DNA of 64,000 bases from Agrypnia vestita (Eukaryota; Arthropoda; Insecta; Trichoptera; Phryganeidae), in assembly GCA_016648135.1 (NCBI GenBank), contig JADDOH010010908.1:62001-126000 (forward strand). Direction: 5' to 3'. Positions 20,585 to 30,329 of this stretch are shown piece after piece. The notes beneath the pieces are model-generated. The model was given only the letters and a program-made list of their open reading frames with translations, had not been told where the DNA came from and made no database searches. The position numbers and the translations under genes were made by a program. Each line of letters starts with the position of its first letter. Position 1 is the first letter of the stretch.

Positions 20585-21270
20585 TCCTCGGTGACTGCAT
20601 TCAAAACATTTTTTTATACAACTTTCAAAAATTTGATAATGTGTGGATTTTCCTAAGATGGAATTGGTGAACGTTGCAAATGTAAAGCGATTATACAGGC
20701 CATAAGCCCTGAGCCACCGTATAAAAAGATTTAATATACGTAAACGTTTCCTATACAAATAGCTTCGTCTATGTAAGACTCCTGGATTTGGCAAAAGAGG
20801 AACGAAAGTAGACTGATTGCGGTAGAAATGCGGTCACTTAGAGGCTTGTGTGGAAAATCTTTGGTCGATAGAGTAAGGAATGAACAAATTAGACGTGAAT
20901 GCAATGCTGGCTGTAGTGTGGTAGATAGAAAGGAGTGCTGAGATGGTTTGGTCATGTGGAACGTACGAACGAGGAAAGGATGGTTAAGAAAATATATAAG
21001 GCGACAGAAATAGAGGGCGTCCGCGAAAGACCTGGCACGATCAGATACAACAAGTGTTTGAGGATGGCCACGTTAAAAGCCGCAACAACCGTGGAACTTG
21101 TATGAGAAGACGTATGAATGTGGCCGTGAAGCAAAAGTGGTGTGCCAGGATAGAAGAGTGCGGCGTTCAATCCTCTCTGCCTACCCCTGCGGGCATACGG
21201 CGTGATGGTTAGTTAGTTAGTTATGTAAGACTTCTATAATTTGTCTTAATTGAATGATATTCTGTTTATA
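20585..21270 (-). repeat. Repeat R1-related segment split by a LINE
   Basis: The left part 20585-20780 and the right part from 21222 join as ...CTTCGTCTATGTAAGACT|TCTATAATTTG, equivalent to R1 (...CGTCTCTGTGAGACATCTATAATATA). The 441-bp insert between them is a LINE with an 11-bp target duplication. Confidence 0.65.
20781..21221 (+). mobile_element. LINE 3' fragment with 11-bp target-site duplication
   Basis: Flanked by TATGTAAGACT at 20770-20780 and again at 21222-21232. The plus strand encodes the C-terminal region of a LINE protein: RLIAVEMRSLRGLCGK, DRVRNEQIRRE, LRWFGHVERTNEERMVKKIY and RGRPRKTW-like words, broken by stops and shifts. It ends in tandem GTTA repeats (21207-21221), a microsatellite tail typical of several LINE clades. 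It is truncated at the 5' end. Confidence 0.8.
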
Positions 21271-21285
21271 TTCTCATTCTTGTGT

Positions 21286-22410
21286 CATTAACGGCGCCAT
21301 CTCCTATCGGAGGTCGGCGATCATTCTGGCGATTACGATATCATTTACCGCCCACGGAACAACTCAGTCGAGATACACATATACCAGTTCCTCCAGTTAC
21401 GGAGCCACGAGATGCGGCGTCTTCCTACGCTTCTTTTACCACTTATTTTCCCCTGGATGGTGAGTTGGTTTAGACTATGTTTTGGTCCTCTCACAATATG
21501 TTCGAGACACTCCAGTTTTCTTATCTTGATAGTGATTTGATGTACCTACTAAAAATTGTATCAGGCAACGTCGACTGTCCTGAACTATTAAATAGACTAA
21601 AATTCCATGTTCCCTGTGGATCTCGTAGACACAACCCAGTCTTTCACATTGATTTTACCTCATCCAACTATCGTCGTAATGCATATTTCTTGAGGGTATG
21701 CGATGCATTCAATAAACTGATAAGATTATTGGATATTGAGCTGTTCGAGTGCAGCCACACAAGATTAAGAAAAATTTTGATTTCTGAATTTTTTCTACTT
21801 AATAATTATGTCTCTTTTTCTGTTGTTCATTATTTTTGTATTATTTTCAACATGCCTATGTTTTTCTGCTAATAATTAAGTTTCTTTTTCTTTTGTTTAA
21901 ATTTTTTGTTCTTTCTCGTTATATAATTTTTAAAATGCCTTAGTTTAATTCATAAATATTTATCATTACCAACATATTTCTAAATGTGGAGACCTGTAAT
22001 TGGCCATCTATATTATATCAATGTTTTCTATGCTTCGTTGTTGTGCTGTTGGTCTTCCATGAATGTTAAATAAATAAATAAATAAAATAGTCCGCAGTGC
22101 TTTTCGGTCTTTTTCCATACGTCGGAGGACTTCATCATTCGTCACTCTATACACCCAGGAGACTTTCAATATGCGTCTATAGATCCACATCTCAAAATCC
22201 TCGACTTTGCGGATCGGTTCTTGGTTTAGTGTCCATGCCTCCACCCCATGTAAGAGATTGGCAAAAATATAACACCGAGCCATACGCATTCCAAGTTGCA
22301 GGCTTAGGTCACGGTTAGAAAATAACGGTCTCATTCTGAGAAACTCGCTTCTTGCCATCTCTATTGGAGCTTTTACTTCTTGAGATGGATCCCAGTTCAC
22401 ATTCACCCAT
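21286..22410 (-). pseudogene. LINE-e reverse transcriptase C-terminus, split by another LINE
   Basis: Minus strand. The upstream piece (22088-22406) reads FLRMRPLFSNRDLSLQL, RMARCYIFANLLHGVEAWTLNQ, FEMWIYRRILKVSWV and NDEVLRRM. The downstream piece (about 21286-21533) continues with the GRRRxSWLRN tail. The pieces are contiguous in the copy at 34745-35296. A 553-bp LINE-K 3' end lies between them. The FEMWIYRRILK domain follows the reverse transcriptase palm in full-length elements. No catalytic motif remains. Confidence 0.8.
21534..22086 (+). mobile_element. LINE-K 3' end inserted in LINE-e
   Basis: The plus strand starts with a coding end (LLKIVSGNVDCPELLNRLKF, HVPCGSRRHNPVFH, NYRRNAYFLRV, FECSHTRLRKIL), then about 300 bp of A+T-rich 3' UTR and an AAATAAATAAATAAATAAAA tail. 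ATAGT occurs on both sides (21529-21533, 22087-22091) and would be the target duplication. The C-terminal domain matches the pieces at 4458 and 28954. Confidence 0.8.
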
Positions 22411-22560
22411 AATTCCTGTAGATATTACGAAATATAAACTATTTTATATTTCCCAATATCTACTAAAAACAGAAAAATAAAATAATGCAGGGCTGAATGA
22501 TGAACAAATATATATGTTCTTCTTCAAAATAATTTTGTGGTGACATAATTTATATATAGA

Positions 22561-22565
<5 letters not shown>

Positions 22566-22598
<33 letters not shown>
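22566..22598. repeat. (TA)n microsatellite
   Basis: Uninterrupted TA dinucleotides next to the 3' end of the Helitron at 22605. Confidence 0.9.
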
Positions 22599-22604
22599 TA
22601 TTTA

Positions 22605-23072
22605 CTAGCTGTTCGTACCCGGCGTTGCACGTGTTAAGGATTAAGTAAAAAAAAAGTTTGTGAGGGAAAACAAAGGTTTCCCTGTTTTCTAAAAAACAAT
22701 GTTTCCATTTAATGTTAACGTAAGTTATTGTAACATAACTGTAATACTTAGATATATGGTACCGTAGACTTTTTTGTAGATATTAATGTCCTCTATAAAA
22801 CTGTTGTACATCACTTTGCTCTATTGTTAATAATTTCCGCAGCGTACGCGATAAAAGTTTTTTTTTTGGTATTTTTTTCACACGTTGGGTTACAATATCG
22901 AAGTTTTCATACGGATCTCTAACATTTTTAAAAATATTCTATAGCCTATGTTCATCAGGGATAAAGTAGGATTCTAAATGTGAAAGAATTTTTCATATCT
23001 ATCCAGTAGTTTCGGAGCCTATTCAATTCAAACACACAATCAAATTTTTCCTCTTTATAATATTATTATAGA
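22605..23072 (-). mobile_element. Non-autonomous Helitron, family A
   Basis: Minus strand: 5' A|TCTATAATAATATTATAAAGAGG, 3' ...CGTGCAACGCCGGGTACGAACAGCTAG|T. It matches the copy at 31356-31812 over its length. No coding. It has terminal TC/CTAG signatures and A/T target flanks. Confidence 0.85.
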
Positions 23073-23135
23073 TTATAGATATAGATTATAGATATAGATT
23101 ATAGATATAGATTATATATATAGATTATAGATATA
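23071..23135. repeat. 13-bp minisatellite between two Helitrons
   Basis: About five tandem units of AGATTATAGATAT, slightly varied, bridge the 5' ends of Helitron A (minus) and Helitron B (plus). The unit probably grew from the TCTATAAT terminus. Confidence 0.8.
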
Positions 23136-23597
23136 TAAAAAGAAACCCGTGTTTCCTTACCCGCCAAGTTTTCTCGACAACTAGCCACAACCACCCACCG
23201 GTGGTTATGGTGGTGGATAGCCCTTAGTGTCACATCGAAAATATGCGAGTTTGGTGGGGGTGGCTGTGCGTGGGTGGGAGTGGGTGACGAAAATGTGCTT
23301 TCTAGCACATTGTTTTTTTTATGAGAAGGCCCCAAACGCTTCAGATTGTTTCAAAATAGGCACACCGACTGTGTCGGTGAGTCTAGAAGTTTCCGGAAAA
23401 ACCTGCTCTAGAAAGTTGTGGAAGGAGAAGGTTCTAGGAAATTCCCGAAAGTTCTGTAAGATTCTAAACTGATTCTGAAGGTTCCTGTACATTCGATAAA
23501 TTTCTTGAAGGTTCTGGAAGGAGAATGTTCTAGAAGGTTCGCGAACGTTCTATGACGATCCAAACAGTGTACTAAAAATCTACGCGTGCGCAGCTAG
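23120..23597 (+). mobile_element. Non-autonomous Helitron, family B, copy 1 (HSE-rich)
   Basis: Ends CTACGCGTGCGCAGCTAG|T at 23597. It has lost most of the 3' hairpin seen in copies 2 and 3 (CGAAGCCGCGCGGGCA). The 5' edge is blurred by the minisatellite. Contains the family's GGTGGTTATGGTGGTGG, GTGTCACATCGAAAATATGCG and AATGTGCTTTCTAGCACATT (perfect hairpin) blocks. The second half is a dense array of GAA/TTC heat-shock units. Confidence 0.8.
23523..23550. promoter_or_regulatory. Six-unit heat shock element in Helitron B copy 1
   Basis: GAA-tg-TTC-ta-GAA-gg-TTC-gc-GAA-cg-TTC: six alternating units with exact 2-base spacing, the canonical binding array for heat-shock factor trimers. Further three-unit arrays lie at 23430-23520. 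Confidence 0.75.
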
Positions 23598-24224
23598 TTA
23601 TTAATATAATTAATGAAAATAAACTTAGTTTTCAACACTTTTGTGTTTAAAATATCAACATATTTCAGAGCCTATGGCCCCTTCGTCAGGATACGATTGT
23701 AAATATGTTGATATTTTCAACACAAACTACATTTATTTTTATTAATGATATAAATATAGATGTTTTTTCTGCCATTCGTTCACTTCCCTATCCAAGTCTA
23801 AGCTTTAGCTTAACAATGGTCATTTTTCAGGAATAGGCTAAATTTTTATCTACCCTTCTAAGAATGAGTAACACTCCTGGTACTTTAGGGGTGGAAATCC
23901 GGGAAGAGGGTGTTTTTGTAGACCCCTTGGAGAGCCCTAGATCTATCTCAGCTTCCTCGATCTCATAAATGTCACAATTTGTTATCTCATTGTGCGCGAA
24001 TATGAGAATAAATCATATTATCGAACTCGTACGAGTATATACAGATTCGAAAACGTATCAGCAACCCTGTGGAAGGAATGGGTAGTTTATTTTAGAATTT
24101 TTCTCGCTGTTAAGGGTGTTTTTTTAGGGGAGGAGAACTTTAAATTGAAACAAAACACAGAAAATGAATATAAATTTTCATTAAAGAGTTAAGGTTGGTT
24201 TACGGTCGTTAGACATTTTTAACT
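23598..24224. other. Mostly unassigned; inverted repeat at 23645-23745
   Basis: AAAATATCAACATATTTCAGAGCC...CTTCGTCAGGAT...AAATATGTTGATATTTT is an inverted pair. Its minus strand reads CTGACGA-A-GGGGCC-ATA-GGCTCT-GAAA, again a hammerhead-like order, so it may be another PLE end. The rest shows no gene. Confidence 0.45.
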
Positions 24225-24375
24225 GTAAATGGTTTCCAGGTGTATATAGAGTGCCATGCGATTGTGGAGCGTTCTACATAGAAACGCAATATCGCTACAC
24301 GTTTGAAGGAACATATTGGAGCAATTAAAAACGACAACTCCAATATATCGGCGATCTGCGAACATTTTTATTTAT

Positions 24376-24723
24376 TACATACAGCATTATTACGTTTTTT
24401 TTCTAGTCTATTTTAAGTACATATATTGATACATACATTTATTATATCGCTGTATCTCTCCAAAAAGAGAATACCTCTTGTGTCTGGAGAGGAACTTACA
24501 CTTTTATACATATATATATAAAAAAAAAAATGTTTTTTTTTTATAGTACATAAATGTATATAAGAGCAAAAAAGTTACTAAATATGCGATAATTAGTGCA
24601 TTTATATGAGAAAATAAATTGAAAAAGAAAAACTAACAATAAACAAACAATTAAATGAATATAGTAAAGAAAGAAATAAAATAAAATTTTAAGCAAAGAT
24701 AATAACAGTGTACAGTATAATAA
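24376..24723. repeat. Repeat DNA between PLE and mariner, probably a LINE 3' UTR
   Basis: Starts with TTTTTATTTATTACATAC and includes CTCCAAAAAGAGAATACCTCTTGTGTCTGGAGAGG, resembling CTCTTTTGCTTGGAGAGGGAC near 62390. If it is a minus-strand LINE tail it inserted into the PLE first, and the mariner then landed beside or in it. Low certainty. Confidence 0.35.
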
Positions 24724-24725
24724 TA

Positions 24726-26002
24726 TTAGGTCCTTACATATGAAATTGGCGTTTAGTATGGGAGGAACATAAAGCCGATTTTTTTTTATTATAATATATT
24801 TATTTAATCAAAGTATGTACCATTGCTATCTATGCACTTTTGCCATCTCATAGGTAGTTCATCGATCCCTTTACTAAAAAAACCATTCGGACGGGAATCA
24901 ATAAAATCTTTGAAGGCGGTTTGGACTGCCCCATCGGAGTTGAATTTTTTCCTTTGCAAGAAGTTATCCAAATTTCGAAAAAAATGTAATAATTGGGGCA
25001 AAGTCCTCCGAGACGGTGGTGTCTTAGACATCAATTTGAAGCCTCTCTTTTGGTAGCCGTCTTGTGTGCAGTGTGGGTCTAGCGGTTATCATGAGCAGCA
25101 GTGGCCTAGAGCGATTAACCAGCCTCGGTTGTTTAGCAGCTAGCTTTTCCATCATGTTTGCAGTTGCTGACAATAGACATCTGCCGTAATCGTCTGGCCA
25201 GATTTAAGAAAGCTGTAGTGAACGACACCAGCACTAGTCCACCAAACGCTCACAAGTAACTTTTTTGGAGTCAATTTTCGCTTGGGGCATGGTTTGGCTG
25301 GTTCGGCAGGGTTCAGCCATTGCGATGAGCGCTTCCGATTATCGTACAGGATCCACTTTTCATCACAGGTAATGATTCGATTTAAAATCCCTTCATTATT
25401 GTGCCGGTTGAGTAATGCAACGCAGCAGTCAACGCGCGTTTGTTGATTTGCTTCACTCAATTCGTGAGGTACCCACCTTTCAAGCTTTTTCACCTTACCA
25501 ATTTGCTTCAAGTGGATTAAAACAGTTTTATCACTAACACCGCAGCCTGCAGCTAACTCGGATGTGGTTTGCGATGGATCCGCTTCCACAATAGCCTTCA
25601 ATTCTTCATTATCAACTTTGGTCTCCGGCCGTCCACGGGGCTTGTTCTGCAGGTCGAAATTTCCAGAACGAAAACGTTGGAACCAAAAACGCACTGTGTT
25701 TTCTTTTGCGGCACCGTCGCCATACACATCATTAATCCTTCGAGCCGTTTCTGCAGCACTGGTGCCACGGTGGAACTCGTACTCGTAAATAACGCGATAT
25801 TTCAAGTTTTTCATTTTGTAAACTGAGTGACGCAAAGAAAAAAACAATTGAGGAAAAAACAAATGAATTATAATTTTCAAAACACAAATACATGAGTAAA
25901 TAGCTGTATAAATTTGGATTTGGAATTCCTAACCAAAGAGAAGATATTTGAGATCAAATTTGCCAGTACGGCAAAACGCCAATTTCATATGTAAGGACCT
26001 AA
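24726..26002 (-). mobile_element. Mariner element, copy 1 (1277 bp)
   Basis: Inverted ends of about 29 bp starting TTAGGTCCTTACATATGAAA, flanked by TA (24724-24725, 26003-26004). It carries a mariner transposase reading frame on the minus strand and is nearly identical to copy 2 at 51737-53021 except in one damaged stretch at about 24980-25170. Confidence 0.95.
24804..25814 (-). pseudogene. Mariner transposase, frameshifted copy
   Basis: From MKNLKYRV at 25814 the frame runs about 220 codons: HTH DNA-binding region, linker RSGNFDLQNKPRGRPE, second HTH (TSELAAGCGVSDKTV), WVPHEL, and the first catalytic Asp in ITCDEKWILYDN. At 25165 one G is missing relative to copy 2, giving a stop at 25152. 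About ten more small indels follow to 24980, destroying the HDNARPHTA motif. The last 70 codons (FFRNLDNFLQRKK...MRWQKCIDSNGTYFD) are clean. Expected full length is about 340 residues. The clustering of indels is abnormal. Confidence 0.95.
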
Positions 26003-26354
26003 TATTAAATCCAAAGGGAATCTCTGTCGCTTCTTCAGATTTGACAAGGCAAAAATCTTATCAACAGAACCGCACCTCATACCCAGATTAGTGAGGGAAT
26101 CCATTTAAATATACAAACATCCCAATTTCAATAGAGATGACAGTTACAAACTATCAAGTATTTGGCGCCCTGTTCTTGCGACATTAATTCAATCTTTGAG
26201 AGACGTCGCAGAATAGCCCACCGACGTACCTAACCAGTACACACTGCACACTGGCGACCTCTGTCGCAGAAGAAGTGAACACTCCACAACAAAGTGCGTA
26301 TAATTTACGCCCCCGGAAGCATTAATCAGTCCGCCCTGTGCCTCCGCCGGTACA

Positions 26355-26402
26355 GGTCGTTTGATGACGTTGAATATGAATTCAACGAAACGTCGAGAAT
26401 CG
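26355..26402 (+). ncRNA. Decayed hammerhead-like fold, PLE family 1
   Basis: TTGATGA, extra base, GTTGAA-TATGAA-TTCAAC, GAAAC, GTC, GAGAATCG. Four bases are deleted before TGATGA compared with 2122-2170, removing part of stem I and the first core C. Stem II and the 3' half are unchanged. Confidence 0.5.
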
Positions 26403-26619
26403 TTTCTCGGAAAATCATACGGTTCGTATAAAATATCCGTAACGATTTACAGTCAAAAATAAATTTTAATATTCATGAAATTGGCTTTAGATAATTTGAT
26501 GGCATTAATATTTGAATATGATTTCGGGCATATAACCACCGTGGCTGGCGCGTACATAGCGTAATATGGAAGTCCAATTTTCACGCAATCTTCGCAGTAA
26601 ATCAGGCTGTATTTCGAGC

Positions 26620-27215
26620 ATACTCATTAGCACGCTTAAAACTAGCATGCTCAAAACTAGCATACTCCAACAACTGTATACACTTGCTCAATATTAGTAC
26701 ACTTATTTTAAGCAAGCTCATGAATGTTTAAAATAAATGCATAACATGCTTATTACTGGCACGCTCCTGTCATAGAATAGAAACGCTCTTAATCAAAATA
26801 GAAACAAACTGAAATAGGAAATTCAAATGAACGAATAAATCAAAACAGTTCCCGAGTTTCCATCCGCACATTTTCGATTTTAATTTTTATAAATTTTATT
26901 GTAAGATTTGAATCATTCATGTAGTGTACTAAACTTTCATAAGCATTATTTCTTACTATATTATTTTAGCAAGGCGGTGACCGAGTATTCCACAGACATT
27001 CGTGATTTAAGTCACGAAATGTAATATCATCTCCCCAACGCGCCATATTTGTTTCATCTGTCGCGGACTGAGAAGATCGCTTCGATGATCGATACTAGCC
27101 GCGAATGACATTAGCGTGCTCATAAGCAAGCCTGTTCACATGCCCAAAAGATACCCCTTCCACCCGAAAATCAAATAAGCACGCTCACAAATCAACCGGT
27201 GGTTGGATAATTCAT
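26620..27215. mobile_element. DNA element with subterminal GCATGC repeats, copy B (inverted, decayed)
   Basis: The same core as 8536-9357 in inverted orientation: CCCGAGTTTCCATCCGCACATTTT, GGTGACCGAGTATTCCACAGACATTCGTG, CTCCCCAACGCGCCATATTTGTTTCATCTGTCGCGGACTGAGAAGATCG. The flanking units are diverged (GCACGCTTAAAACTAGCATGCTC). Ends are not clear. Confidence 0.7.
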
Positions 27216-27600
27216 TTAATAAATATCGCATCAGCAAGATCGCGAATCTTTCTTTCAATCGAGCGATGTATTTAACCGAATTTCGATAAATTTATTCGAT
27301 CAGGACCCGAAATTAAACGACAGTCAATTTTAATAAATTTCGTTATAATTTCTCGATTAAATTATCGGCGGTGTCGTCATTGGCGTTTTCATTTCGCTTA
27401 ACACAAAACGACTTAAATTACAAATTCGTTGGTGCGCACCCTGTTGCGAAATATTAAGCGGGGGGGGTCGTTAATTCTGTCCGCGGGTGGTATTATGAAA
27501 TGATGTCGTCCCTACCCTTCGCTTAGCGCAATTAGCGTAGCGTTAGCTTATTTTGTAACCCAGGGGTGCCAAGTTGCATGAGACCAAATTTTTTTATTAA
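27216..27600. other. No gene seen
   Basis: Balanced-composition patch with many CG dinucleotides (27370-27540) and a G-run at 27460. No frame or shared repeat recognised. Confidence 0.4.
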
Positions 27601-27622
27601 TTAATTTTTATTAATTATAACA

Positions 27623-28490
27623 ATGACATTAACATTATTAAAAACCTATATTGGAACTAGATCAACAAAGTCTATACCAATCAAACGTGGAGTTCGACAA
27701 GGGTGTATATTGTCACCTATGTTATTCAATTTATACTCCGATCTAGTATTCAAGGAGGCTTTGCATGACATAGAACTGGGGGTCAAGGTTAACGGTGTAC
27801 ACGTCAATAATATCAGGTATGCGGATGATACAGTCATTCTGGCAGATAGTATGGAAGACTTACAAACACTCGTAAACAGAATTAATGATGCTGGTATAAG
27901 ACTGGGTCTTAACATGAACGTGAGTAAAACAAAGTTCATGGTGTTGTCAGAATTGAAGCCTCGCGAGCTGCTTTTAACAAAATGAGACAGATATTCTGCG
28001 ATGACAATCTTAACCTGAAACTTCGACAGCGACTGGTCAAATGTTATATATGGTCAGTCCTGCTGTACGGAGTGGAATCGTGGACCCTCAAAGTGAGTAG
28101 CATGAACCGGCTGGAGGCGTTCGAAATGTGGATACATCGGAGAATGCTCCGGATACCCTGGACGGATATGGTCAGCAACACAAGAGTTCTTCAAAGAGCT
28201 AGAGTGAATAGAGAGTTGCTGACAAATATCAAAATCCGAAAGGTATCGTATTTGGGTCATGTGCTCAGAGGAGAAAAATATGAATTGCTCCACCTGATTC
28301 TTATGGGCAAGATAGAGGGTCGTAGAGGTGTTGGAAGGAGACAAATTTCCTGGCTCCGCAATATACGCGACTGGACGGGCATAAGAAGTGTTGGAGAGCT
28401 GTTTCGTGCTGCCCAGGACAGGGACGCTTTCTGTCGGGTGATAGTCAACGTTGGGGGGACCTGACATGACACCAAAAGAAGAAGAAGAAT
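27623..28490 (+). pseudogene. LINE reverse transcriptase, best-preserved copy
   Basis: The first frame (27623-27985) encodes reverse transcriptase palm motifs: PIKRGVRQGCILSPMLFNLY (motif 4/B) and NIRYADDTVILADS, which includes the catalytic YADD (motif C). The second (27982-28464) holds MRQIFCDDNLNLKLRQRLVK, YIWSVLLYGVESWTLKV, FEMWIHRRMLRIPWTDM and GKIEGRRGVGRRQISWLRN. Comparison with related copies suggests an internal deletion at the join near 27975. 5' truncated: no endonuclease domain. It ends with GAAGAAGAAGAA at 28480-28490. Same superfamily as 15625, 21286, 34745 and 49425. Confidence 0.9.
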
Positions 28491-28491
28491 T

Positions 28492-29210
28492 ATTTATTAT
28501 TTATTTATTTATTTATTTAATACACGGTACAACGTACCATTAAAGAAACAATATATATAAACATGTTTAGATTGATAAGTAATAATAAAAAAAGGAGATA
28601 AGGTATAATTCTATCAAAAACAATTAATGAAGTGATATATAAAGAAAAATAAAACATTACTTAACATAAAGTATAACAAATGTACATCAAATGAAATAAT
28701 AGTTATCAAATCAAATATGAAAGTCAACAATCAATAAAACTACAACAAATTAAAATAATTACGTCTGAAATTCAAGAAGCAACAAAATTACAACAAAATG
28801 AAATAATTGTAAACAAATCAAATCTGAAACTCAAGAAGCAATAAAAATGACAGTAAAATAAAAAGAAATGTAAAATTCAAAAATCTAAAAACAAGAGATA
28901 GACATGACATCAATAACCAATTATAAACGACCGAATTCGTCCAGAAGAGCTTTCTAGTAGGCGGCTAGTGTTTCCGAAAAAACATCCGATAGGTAGCCAT
29001 ACTCGTTTCCTAACCTATGGAGCCTTCTAATTGGTGAGCTATAAAGATAATTTACACTAACATTGTCACAATGAAACGATATACTTTGTCTAGTGCTCCT
29101 GGAAGGGATGTGATAAAAAATTAGCTGCGTTAGTTCTGAACTGTTGTACGATTTTATACAGTAATACGAGGTCAGCAATTTTCCTTCTACCGGATAATCA
29201 ATTTAGTTTA
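28492..29210 (-). pseudogene. LINE-K 3' end, tail to tail with the previous LINE
   Basis: The minus strand encodes a C-terminal domain at 28954-29178 (LTQLIFYHIPSRSTRQSISF, NYLYSSPIRRLHRLGNEY, DVFSETLAAY), then about 430 bp of 3' UTR and an (AAAT)n tail at 28492-28528. The domain pattern matches the LINE-K fragments at 4458 and 21534. 5' truncated and inactive. Confidence 0.75.
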
Positions 29211-29417
29211 ATTAGAGACAATAGAAAATTATAATTAAATTAAAATTAAATTCATGTCATAGTATTGCCTGCCCAACATAACTAGGCGTGCGGCAGGATT
29301 GGAACTAAAACCCGCCCCGCTCGCACCCGGCGGCAACCCCTCGCCCTGTCATTCAGTACAATTTTGTATTTGCTCGGGAGCTGTGACATCTTGATTACCA
29401 ATATACACTGAATTATT

Positions 29418-29597
29418 ATGTTCAAAACAACCAAAACAGTCCGGGGTGGTGCAAGAACAATTGCCAATGAAGTATTAAAGTTTTGCGAAGGTGAAAAAGC
29501 GAATAATGGACCGATATTACCGTGTGACAGTTTGACAGATAGAGCGGCCGCCGCGGAGCGCGCTGTTACCCGACCAAATTTATATTTAAGGCTCTGA
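29418..29597 (+). pseudogene. Short N-terminal HTH-like fragment of an insect transposase-related protein
   Basis: ATG-initiated frame of 59 codons: MFKTTKTVRGGARTIANEVL, then KFCEGEKANNGPILP and RAAAAERAV, stop at 29595. The layout (I..EV..F...E...GPI.P.....RAAA) resembles the N-terminal helix-turn-helix domain of DDE-endonuclease-like proteins repeated in insect genomes; a weaker relative is at 44814. The downstream catalytic part is absent. Homology is from pattern memory only. Confidence 0.4.
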
Positions 29598-29852
29598 CAC
29601 TGGTCACCGGACATTCAGTACATTATGTATTGTGTAATAAATTTACAACCTGGCAACTTCTGTTTCGCGACAGGGGCGCCCTCCCTCGCACGCCAAGTTA
29701 TAGTGGTGGCACTCTACATAATTCAAGATACATTCAGACAATATAAAAGTTTCACTCGCCATAAAAGAGCTGAAGCACGTGCTTTTGGGAGGAGTAATCA
29801 CATCAGTTAACAAAGTGTTAGTTAAATCAGTATAAACCACCACCAGACTTTA

Positions 29853-29894
29853 GGTCTACCGGTTTCGAGACTTACCCGTCTCTTCGCCAGGACC
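29853..29894 (-). ncRNA. Hammerhead-like fold, PLE family 3
   Basis: On the minus strand: GGTC, CTGGCGA (core slightly changed), A, stem II GAGAC...GTCTC, GAAAC, CGGTA, GACC pairing with GGTC. The self-complementary ACCGGT occupies stem III, which would favour a dimeric ribozyme. Confidence 0.45.
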
Positions 29895-30060
29895 AACACT
29901 ACACTACTATGTTCACAACACAATATAATACAACCATAGTATTGTTAACTATTCACCAATATTTATCACATCTTGTCAAAGACAAACATGTACTTACTTG
30001 TCTACAGAACGATCAGGAATCTACGAGGGAGAGAGAGTGAGAGGGGGCGGGATCTACAGT
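29853..30060 (-). mobile_element. PLE terminal sequence, family 3
   Basis: GGTCTACCGGTTTCGAGACTTACCCGTCTCTTCGCCAGGACC and about 160 bp downstream (CCATAGTATTGTTA, GACAAACATG, GAGAGTGAGAGGGGGCGG) recur at 47881-48130. The minus strand carries a hammerhead-like fold at 29853-29894. No coding sequence is attached. Confidence 0.6.
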
Positions 30061-30329
30061 GGATTTACCAAATCTTTTGTTATTTATTAGAGGTGCTCTA
30101 TTACTATGTTATAATGTTTAACCACAAAGTTAGCGCTTTGAATATTAAAAATATAAATAATATCACACCAGTTAATTTCATGAATATTGAAATTATAATA
30201 ATACGGGGTTAAGAATATTGCGAAACAAAGTAAATATGTATAATATATAGAGAAGCTCATGGGAATTTCAAGGGTTTTTTTATTGAATTTTTAAATTAAT
30301 TTTTAAATGACTTAAAGTCTTAAATTTTT
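30061..30329. other. No gene seen
   Basis: A+T-rich DNA with no recognised content. Confidence 0.4.

Larger units (their letters stand above)
24225..26460 (+). pseudogene. Penelope-like element, GIY-YIG domain to terminal repeat, split
   Basis: The 5' piece (24225-24375) encodes GVYRVPCDCGAFYI, then after frameshifts EHIGAIKNDNSNISAICEH: the start of the GIY-YIG nuclease that ends PLE proteins. After an interruption (24376-26034) the domain resumes as FDKAKILSTEPHLIPRLVRES, then IYKHPNFNRDDSYKLSSIW. The conserved order identifies one PLE copy broken by later insertions. Reverse transcriptase is missing. Downstream are Cys-less PLE-1 terminal sequence and a decayed hammerhead fold (26355-26402). 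Confidence 0.75.

Noticed and set aside
25564..25826. Plus-strand frames inside the mariner (also 52583-52845)
   Set aside because: Antisense shadows of the transposase, conserved only because the two mariners are nearly identical.
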